From NCBI GenBank assembly GCA_030848705.1, contig CM061239.1:89262363-89326362 (forward strand): a DNA stretch of 64,000 nt, given 5' to 3'. Position 1 is the stretch's first letter, and the number at the start of each line of letters is the position of its first letter. Positions 57,152 through 64,000 of the stretch are shown in pieces. The DNA comes from Heracleum sosnowskyi. Lineage: Eukaryota; Streptophyta; Magnoliopsida; Apiales; Apiaceae. A program made the translations under genes and the position numbers. The notes beneath the pieces were generated by a model, which saw only the letters and a program-made list of their open reading frames with translations, ran no database searches and was not told the origin of the DNA.

Positions 57152-60100
57152 TGTAATATCCGTGAATTTTATTATTTGATTAAATGATATATTTAATCTA
57201 AAATATTTATTTTAGAATATTGGAATATTATTATATGATATTTAGTGTGTGATTATGTGCTAAATGGTGAGTCAGAAGCCCCTTTCAAAAATTTCGTCAT
57301 TTGGAATTTTCTTCAAATTTGAGCCGTTTTGATAATTCAAGGCCCCGTTGAAATTTCGTACATTCATTTTTAATTCTTCGTCTTTCGTATTCGAATCGTT
57401 ATCGAAAGGGTTATGGGATTCTATTTAACCCTACCTATTTGATTCTGCAAATCAATTTCAATTTTTGATCCGAAAAAGGAAAAATCGTTCCGAACCCTAA
57501 TTGCTTAAGGGGACGGATTTATCGTTCTATATCAATATTGAAGTTGTTATAGCCCTAGTATTCTTGAGAATTAGTTATATAATGATATATATCAATTTGG
57601 ATAATCATCAACCTTTTTAACCCCTTATTTTTCGTAAAACGTGTTTTTGACCTAATTAGGGTTTTTAAACGATCTAACGAATCAATATCGATCCAAAAAT
57701 GTTATTTGGGGTATTATTTTTCCAGAAATATAAAAAGACAAATCAGACTTCATAACTCATAGCAAATCTTCAGCAATTACTCAAAAAATCCGAAATTCCC
57801 AAAAATTATTTTTGTGTTCTTGATCTTCAATCAATTCGTTCTAAGTGTTATTGAAGTCCAAATTTGAAGTTCTTATACTCAAATCAAAGCTCCAAAAATC
57901 TAGTTTCAGAATCTTCCAACCTCATCATCATCTGGTAAGTATTCGATTTTATATTGATTTTACAAGTTTCGAATTATAACTAGGGTTCTTGATTCGATTT
58001 GGGGATTTTCATTCTGTTGATTCTCCGTTCAATTGGTTGCTTCTAACATGTTCCTAGGGTTCTAATTAGCAAGAATCCATGCTTTAATTTCATGTTTATG
58101 TTCAATTTAGTCGGGTTTTGATTTCGGGTTTTGACCCGATTTCTTCTTTCGATTCGTACGTTCTTGATATTGATCTGACATTGTTTTTGATAAAGGGCTT
58201 TTATTGTATGAGTTATAAGCTTCATTTTGGTATATTAATCTTTGAGTTTCATGTACGGAATAGGTAGATCGGGTTTCCGGCCGAGGTCGTTGCCGGAGAA
58301 TTCTTTGAACGGATTCTGGGCACGATTCCGGCTAGGGACAGATGTTTTGATGTGTGGGTTTTGTTTGGCTTGAAAAGGCGAACAAAAGCCCTCTGGTTTG
58401 ATTTGTGTTTGGACGGAATCGAAGAATTCCGGCGGCCGGAGACCGGCCGGATTCTGGAAAACCCAGAATCCGGTGGGTTGTTCTTGGCGACCCGGAATTG
58501 TTCTTCCCGACCCGTTTACCCGATTTTTCGACCCGGTTTCAATCTTCAAAACCCTAATTCATTTTCAGAAAACTGTTTTTGAATTTTATTTTTAAATTTA
58601 ATTCGAAAATAGTTTAAAAACTTTAAAAATTCATATTTTTATTTTAAAAATATATTTTAATATCAGAAAAATTCTGATAAATTATATTTATTATTTTAAA
58701 TCCGAAAATTGATTAAACTTAATTATTTTAATTATTTTTAATTAATAATTAATTTATTAATTAATTGGTTAATTCTTTTAATCAATTAATTCTTAAAAAT
58801 TAATTATTAATTAGATTTAATTAATTAAAAATTCAGTTTAATTATTTTCAAGCCTATTTAATTATTTAAAAATAGCTTGAGTATTTAAAGAGTGTCAATT
58901 AATTTTATTAATTGATTTATTTTCATTTAAATGTTTATATTGGATTTAAAAATCCGATTTTTGATTTAAAAATTAGTAATGACTTATTAAAATTCGAATA
59001 AGTTTCGTATAATGTTTTAAAAATGTTTATAAGTGCTATATGGTTCATATTAATTGTGTGTTGTATTTTATAGTCTGTATATGCCCGTACTAGGGCAAAT
59101 ATCTGAGTTTTAAATATCGTAAACTATACCGGACGTCCGATACGTAACCGGTTACTTGTTTAAATGTGATTATTGGTTGAATAAGTGTCGAGAGTAGAAC
59201 GAGAATAGTTAGACTTATTGTGATGAGTTGTTTAATTATAGAATCGAGTTCCCGGAGCAAGGGAAAGGGGAAAGTAGAGTGAGCAGAGTCGATCCGACAG
59301 CAGCTTAGACCAGGCAAGTATCTGTGCCCTTACTTGTGATAAAATTTATTATTGTCTTGATTACTTGAATACCGTTATCCCCAGAACAATTCAAATTATC
59401 AATCTTTTAACCGCATTTGGACAACTGATTCCATTTCCTTAGAGATTCTTGATTCTTTGATTTGATCTGCATCGGAAACCCTTATTTCCAATTCACTTGA
59501 TTATTGTTTACCACCTATTGTTGTTATTTATCATCCTTTGATTATCATTGACAACCATTGATTATTTGACTTCCATCTTGACTACCGATTACGGTCATTG
59601 ATTAACGATTACCAATATTGATTTCCTTATTGAATGAGTACACTGTACCATTGAAATTACTCCATGATTCTTTCTCGATCTTCGTTGATACTGAACAGTT
59701 GAAGCTCTTTTGCAATTACTATACATTCAGTTTATCTTATTGAGCATGTTATTGTTTATACCCTATTATAGATTTGGCATGTGTTTTTAAAAATGGACCA
59801 GTAATTGGTCGGGCCATATTTATGGTCGGAATAACTTAAGGCCAGATTGGCCTGGGATCCAGTAGAGGACTATGACATGAGCTAGTCCGGGGTTGATGCG
59901 TGGCTGGCCAGCAGCACAACCTTTGATTTGAATAAAATGTATAAGCCAAATTCTAATTCTTTACTTCAATCATTATTGATACAAAGCATGTGTTAGCTAA
60001 ATATTGTTGATTCTGATATCATAAATTCATATCCTTACAACTGTGATAGAAATGATTCGTTGATGTTTGCTGAGCAATTTTTGGCTCACTCTTGCTTGTT

Positions 60101-60449
60101 GTTTTCTAACCCTATTCCAGTGAAGCGAGAGTATGAGTTGGCATAGCGTGACCGATAGTTCACCAGCAGCCAGGAGAGCCCCTCGAGTCATTGTTATTGG
60201 CAGGGTAGTTGTTGTTTTGCTTTTCTAGATTAATGTCTAGATTTGAACTTTAGTTGTGATGTAATAACTCTGATAAAACTGGTATTGTAATAATAAAAGA
60301 TTGTAGTAGCTTGTGTTCATTGCCATAATCTGGATGCGGTCTTGGTCAAGGGGTAATTGTGTCTTTATATATATTATGCATGTGTTAAATAGTGTTCTGT
60401 TGGTCGGATGACTCCTCAAATCTGTACCCCGGGTTTGGAGGGCGTCACA
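57152..60449 (+). repeat. Gypsy-2 5' LTR, 3298 bp
   Basis: TGTAATATCC at the start (directly after Copia-B sequence) and GGCGTCACA at the end, two bases before the primer site. It has a C/G-richer patch (58260-58540) followed by a strongly AT-rich block (58560-58960). Small ORFs in it have no recognisable features. No gene or tandem array seen inside. Confidence 0.88.
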
Positions 60450-60451
60450 GT

Positions 60452-60463
60452 TGGTATCAGAGA
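60452..60463 (+). promoter_or_regulatory. Gypsy-2 primer binding site, variant
   Basis: TGGTATCAGAGA: eleven bases match the initiator tRNA-Met 3' end, but the twelfth is A rather than the C seen in the other elements here. Confidence 0.8.
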
Positions 60464-60591
60464 AACAGGTTATGGCATTTGAAACAAGTTAGGACTTAGG
60501 GTCCAGGATAACAAAGAGAGTTAGGAATTCACGTAAGGATATTAGGAGGTCAACTAGGGATATTACGCGTAGTAATTAAATGTGGTTATAA

Positions 60592-61143
60592 TTGCAGCCC
60601 CCTAGTTCTAGTTCAGACTCAGACCCTTCCGAGGATACGATAGCAGAGATACCTACACCCGTTGAGAGAGCAGGACCGTCTCGGCCAGTGCGATATCAGC
60701 CTATGCATCAGGACCCAGTAGTCAGGAGAGATCAGATACCTTGTCCTATTCCACTCCGACAAGTAGCCCCAGCACCAGTGTCTCAGGCATCAGTTTGTGG
60801 GCCTTTGTATCAGTTATGTGAGCCACCAGTTCCACACCATGTGTATCAGAGGGTGAGTAGAGAGAAGGAGTACCTTTATGGACAGGTTATGGAGATGGGT
60901 AGGATTCGTTCGATCGAGGCAGCCGCTGTCAGAGAGAGAGACAGACTTAGAGATCAGATGAGAGACATTCAGATGAGGTTTAGGGTTACGAGGACTTTGG
61001 TTGAGACTCGATTGCACGGATTAGCTTCTAGTCGAGAGGGAGAGACAGTAGCAGGGATGAGACAGATTTTGGATTATGCGATGAGTGAGATTGCAGAGAT
61101 TTCAGGACCCCCGTTATGGCCGGCAGGAGCAGGTGATCTGTGA
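60592..61143 (+). CDS. Gypsy-2 ORF0, extra ORF between PBS and gag
   Basis: A 183-codon open frame with a Ser/Asp- and Pro-rich N-terminus and a charged C-terminal half likely to form a coiled coil (REKEYLYGQVMEMGR, RDRLRDQMRDIQMRF). It opens with TTG inside ATTGCAG, which resembles a splice acceptor; the first ATG is about residue 38. It stops at 61141-61143, eight bases before the gag ATG and in a different frame. The general layout resembles ORF0 of Gypsy-1. I recognise no domain. Whether it is translated is open: an upstream exon, a non-AUG start or the internal ATG would be needed. Confidence 0.45.
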   Translation: MQPPSSSSDSDPSEDTIAEIPTPVERAGPSRPVRYQPMHQDPVVRRDQIPCPIPLRQVAPAPVSQASVCGPLYQLCEPPVPHHVYQRVSREKEYLYGQVMEMGRIRSIEAAAVRERDRLRDQMRDIQMRFRVTRTLVETRLHGLASSREGETVAGMRQILDYAMSEIAEISGPPLWPAGAGDL

Positions 61144-61151
61144 GCAGCGAT

Positions 61152-64000
61152 ATGGCTCCTAGACGACAAACCCGTTCAACTGATACCTCTGACCAAGAAG
61201 GTCAACAAAATACACCTCCCACGGGCCGCATGGACCCGATGGTAATCCAGTTGTTAAATACCCTTACTCAACAGACTGCCGCATTAGCACAGCAGCAACG
61301 TGCATTTCAGCAACAGCTCTTAGAACAGCAGCAACAGCATCAGCAACATCAGCATCAGCAGCATCAACAACAGCACCAGCAAGCAGCACCGGCAGTTACG
61401 TTCAAATCTTTCCAGGCAGCAAAACCTCCGGAATTTAAAGGATCAGCAGACCCTGTAGAGGCTAAGGCATGGTTGAAAGAGATGGAAAAGGCTTTTACCT
61501 TGATAGAGGTGACAGAGGATAAGAAGACAGAATATGCAAGCTATTTTCTGAAGAATGAGGCTAGTTATTGGTGGGAAACGAGTAGGGCTATGGAGCCCGA
61601 GGGATTGATTACGTGGGCAAGATTTACAGAGTTGTTTTTGGAAAGATATTTTCCGGACTATATGAGAGATCAGATGGAATTGAAGTTTTTGGAATTAAAG
61701 CAGGGAAGCATGACAGTGCCCCAATATGAAACAAGGTTTACGGAGTTGTCAAGGTTTGTTCCAACCTATGTGGATACGGAAAAGAAGAAGGCTAAGAGGT
61801 TCCAGCAGGGACTGAGGTCTTGGATTCGTAGTAAGTTAGCTGTATTGGAGTTGGACACCTATGCAGCGGTGGTCCAAAAGGCAATGATTGCGGAGACAGA
61901 GAGTGATTCTTACATGAAAGAGAGGGAGAACAAGAAAAGGAAAGCAGGGATACCCGATAAGGGACAGCAGCAGGGAAGTTTTCAAGGGCAAGCAAATAAG
62001 AAACTGGGATTTCAGCACGGAAGGAATACAAGTTTTAGGAAACCAGACACCGGAAACGTAGGACAAGATAACCGTCTACTAACCGGCAGTCAGCAGGGAC
62101 TTTCTAGACCCCCACTACCAGAATGCAAGACATGCGGGAAGCGACATCTAGGGATATGCCATCGATTGAATGTCACATGCTTTAAATGCAATCAGAAGGG
62201 ACATTATTCCCGGGATTGCAAGATAGGCATCGTGTGTCATCGGTGTAAGAAACCAGGTCACATGATTAAGGACTGCAGAGCACCAGCAACCGTGAACAAT
62301 ATGATTCGGGCAATTGAAGCACCCCCAGTTGTTAACGTCCAGCCGTTAGCCAGGACCTACAATATGTCAATGGGAGAAGCAGTGAGAGATTCCGACGTGG
62401 TGGCAGATACACTTCTAGTAAATTCTATTCATGCACAAGTGTTAATAGATTCGGGAGCGACGAAGTCTTTTATTTCTGAAACGTTTGCTCGTAGATTGAA
62501 TTGCGTAATGAAACCTTTAAGTGGAGTGTTGACTATAGAGATAGCTAATCAGGATCGTATCGCGGTCAGTTCATATTATCCCCGTTGTGAGATAGAGATT
62601 TTGGGAAATCGTTTTTATGTTGACTTGTTACCTTTTAAGTTAGGTGAATTTGATGTGATATTAGGGATGGATTGGTTGACTGAGCATGATGCAAATATTG
62701 ATTGTAAGAATAAGAGGGTTACTTTGATTACCCTAGAAAAGAAAGAGATAATATTTAGAGGAGAGAAACAAAGAAAGAGGTTCCTGACGATGATTCAGGC
62801 TAAGAGGTTATTAAGGCAAGGTTGTGAGGCGTATCTAGCCTATGTGATAGATATAGATAAGGAAGTTTCTAAGTTAGAAGATATTCCAGTCGTAAATGAG
62901 TTTCCAGATGTTTTTCCGGAAGAACTACCGGGTTTACCTCCAGATAGAGAGATTGAATTTGCGATAGACTTAGTACCAGGCGCGGAGCCAGTATCTAAGG
63001 CCCCTTACAGAATGGCACCAGTGGAGATGAAGGAATTGGCTGATCAACTGCAAGATTTGCTAGAAAAAGGAATTATTAGACCCAGCGTTTCACCGTGGGG
63101 AGCACCAGTACTGTTTGTCAAGAAAAAGGATGGAAGCATGAGATTGTGTATAGACTATCGGGAGTTGAACAAGCTGACCATTAAGAACAAGTATCCGTTA
63201 CCTCGAATAGATGATCTGTTTGACCAGCTGAAGGGAGCGGTACATTTTTCAAAGATCGACCTACGGTCAGGATATCACCAATTGAAGATTAGACCAGACG
63301 ACATACCGAAGACAGCCTTTCGAACAAGGTATGGGCACTATGAATTCTTAGTAATGGCGTTTGGACTAACGAATGCACCCGCAGCTTTTATGGACCTAAT
63401 GAACAGGATTTTCAAGAGATATTTGGACAAGTTTGTAGTGGTATTCATCGACGACATCTTGATATACTCAAGGACAGAAGAAGAGCATGCAGACCAGTTG
63501 CGAATTGTGTTAGAAACATTAAGACAAGAAAGACTATACGCGAAGTTTTCCAAGTGTGAATTCTGGTTGAAAGAAGTTCATTTCTTAGGACACGTGGTGA
63601 GCAGCGAAGGCATCAAAGTGGACCCAGCAAAGATAGAGGCAGTGAAAGATTGGGAGAGACCAAGGACACCGACTGAAGTCAGAAGTTTCTTGGGATTAGC
63701 CAGATACTACCGGAGATTTGTGCAAGATTTTGCGAAGATAGCTACTCCAATGACCAAGCTGACAAGGAAAAGCGAGCGATTCATATGGAACGATAAATGC
63801 GAAGAAGGCTTCCAAGAGTTAAAGAAAAGACTAACTACGGCACCGGTATTGATGTTACCAGACGATCAAGGTCATTTCGTAATCTATAGTGATGCGTCGT
63901 ACAAAGGATTAGGATGCGTACTTATGCAACATGACAAGGTGATTGCTTATGCGTCAAGACAGTTGAGACCCCACGAACAGAAGTACCCTACACACGATTT
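61152..64000 (+). CDS. gag-pol: Gypsy-2 Gag-Pol, intact so far (949 codons, open at window end)
   Basis: From the ATG at 61152 I translated the whole stretch and found no stop. A Gln/His-rich tract (about residues 48-78) precedes the capsid core (PPEFKGSADPVEAKAWLKEM near 61430, RYFPDYMRDQMELKFLELKQ near 61645). A degenerate CxxC...C segment is followed by knuckles CFKCNQKGHYSRDC (62179) and CHRCKKPGHMIKDC (62239). The protease has LIDSGATKSFIS (62446). RT has YRMAPVEMKEL near 63005, FIDDILIYS near 63445 and LGHVVSS near 63586. RNase H begins with YSDAS near 63889. Integrase and any chromodomain lie beyond the window. A single gag-pol frame is usual for Tekay-type elements. Confidence 0.95.
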   Translation, partial: MAPRRQTRSTDTSDQEGQQNTPPTGRMDPMVIQLLNTLTQQTAALAQQQRAFQQQLLEQQQQHQQHQHQQHQQQHQQAAPAVTFKSFQAAKPPEFKGSADPVEAKAWLKEMEKAFTLIEVTEDKKTEYASYFLKNEASYWWETSRAMEPEGLITWARFTELFLERYFPDYMRDQMELKFLELKQGSMTVPQYETRFTELSRFVPTYVDTEKKKAKRFQQGLRSWIRSKLAVLELDTYAAVVQKAMIAETESDSYMKERENKKRKAGIPDKGQQQGSFQGQANKKLGFQHGRNTSFRKPDTGNVGQDNRLLTGSQQGLSRPPLPECKTCGKRHLGICHRLNVTCFKCNQKGHYSRDCKIGIVCHRCKKPGHMIKDCRAPATVNNMIRAIEAPPVVNVQPLARTYNMSMGEAVRDSDVVADTLLVNSIHAQVLIDSGATKSFISETFARRLNCVMKPLSGVLTIEIANQDRIAVSSYYPRCEIEILGNRFYVDLLPFKLGEFDVILGMDWLTEHDANIDCKNKRVTLITLEKKEIIFRGEKQRKRFLTMIQAKRLLRQGCEAYLAYVIDIDKEVSKLEDIPVVNEFPDVFPEELPGLPPDREIEFAIDLVPGAEPVSKAPYRMAPVEMKELADQLQDLLEKGIIRPSVSPWGAPVLFVKKKDGSMRLCIDYRELNKLTIKNKYPLPRIDDLFDQLKGAVHFSKIDLRSGYHQLKIRPDDIPKTAFRTRYGHYEFLVMAFGLTNAPAAFMDLMNRIFKRYLDKFVVVFIDDILIYSRTEEEHADQLRIVLETLRQERLYAKFSKCEFWLKEVHFLGHVVSSEGIKVDPAKIEAVKDWERPRTPTEVRSFLGLARYYRRFVQDFAKIATPMTKLTRKSERFIWNDKCEEGFQELKKRLTTAPVLMLPDDQGHFVIYSDASYKGLGCVLMQHDKVIAYASRQLRPHEQKYPTHD
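61262..61392 (+). repeat. CAG/CAA/CAT-rich tract encoding poly-Gln/His in Gypsy-2 Gag
   Basis: A run of CAG, CAA and CAT codons gives a Gln/His-rich segment near the Gag N-terminus. Mixed codons argue against a pure triplet expansion. Gypsy-1 has an acidic and proline-rich segment at the equivalent position. Confidence 0.85.

Larger units (their letters stand above)
57152..64000 (+). mobile_element. Gypsy-2: Tekay-type Ty3/gypsy element, runs off the window
   Basis: A 3298-bp 5' LTR, primer site, an extra ORF, and a gag-pol frame that is open without a stop to the last base of the window (RNase H reached). It is inserted in Copia-B pol. The Gag, protease and RT motifs match Gypsy-1's, but the LTRs are too different to be the same family. 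The absence of stops suggests a young, possibly competent copy. Confidence 0.93.

Noticed and set aside
58235..58582. Small ORFs on both strands in the GC-richer part of the Gypsy-2 LTR
   Set aside because: Both strands are open over the same bases, no motif is seen, and the segment lies between clear LTR ends.

Overview
The window is plant nuclear DNA made almost entirely of nested LTR retrotransposons. I see no host gene, rRNA, tRNA gene or bacterial-type operon. The organism is most likely a dicot with a repeat-rich genome: SIRE/Maximus-type Ty1/copia elements with an extra ORF after pol, long-LTR Tekay-type Ty3/gypsy chromoviruses, and initiator tRNA-Met primer sites throughout. I cannot name the species. 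Element names below (Copia-Z, Gypsy-1 and so on) are labels made up for this answer.

Layout, left to right. 1-3661: Copia-Z (minus), a decayed SIRE-type fragment (ORF3, spacer, RT/RNase H). 3662-16343: Gypsy-1 (plus), a Tekay-type element whose 5' LTR has lost about its first 1.3 kb; its gag-pol frame is riddled with stop codons. 16344-20257: LTR-3, a long LTR fragment related to Gypsy-1's LTR. 20258-21927: Copia-F, an internally deleted copia remnant with its polypurine tract, part of its 3' LTR and a (TA)n tract. 21928 to about 43720: Copia-H (plus), a decayed SIRE-type element whose ORF3 is split by the young Copia-N (31168-43155, plus). Copia-N has two 602-bp LTRs that read as identical and a GTGCT target duplication. 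About 43720-54619: Copia-A (minus), with intact gag and pol but a truncated 3' end. 54620-57151: Copia-B (minus), a pol fragment nearly identical to Copia-A, cut by Copia-A on the left and Gypsy-2 on the right. 57152-64000: Gypsy-2 (plus), a Tekay-type element with a 3.3-kb LTR, an extra ORF before gag and an uninterrupted gag-pol frame that runs off the window.

How the parts work together: in the SIRE-type elements Gag forms the particle, Pol supplies protease, integrase, reverse transcriptase and RNase H, and a third ORF of unknown role follows a non-coding spacer. In the Tekay-type elements Gag and Pol share one frame, and integrase ends in a chromodomain-like tail.

The most unusual pattern is a family-specific 8-17 nt motif in the SIRE-type elements. 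In Copia-N, Copia-A and Copia-H it is repeated in the LTR upstream of the TATA box, and copies mostly in the opposite orientation fill the pol-ORF3 spacer. In Copia-N and Copia-A/B it also runs through low-complexity coding regions, leaving the recurring tripeptides NPD and NSD. Copia-Z has a fourth motif in its spacer. A second pattern is a splice-acceptor-like CAG|GG just after the gag stop in three families: its register to pol is fixed while the gag-to-pol frame relation differs each time.
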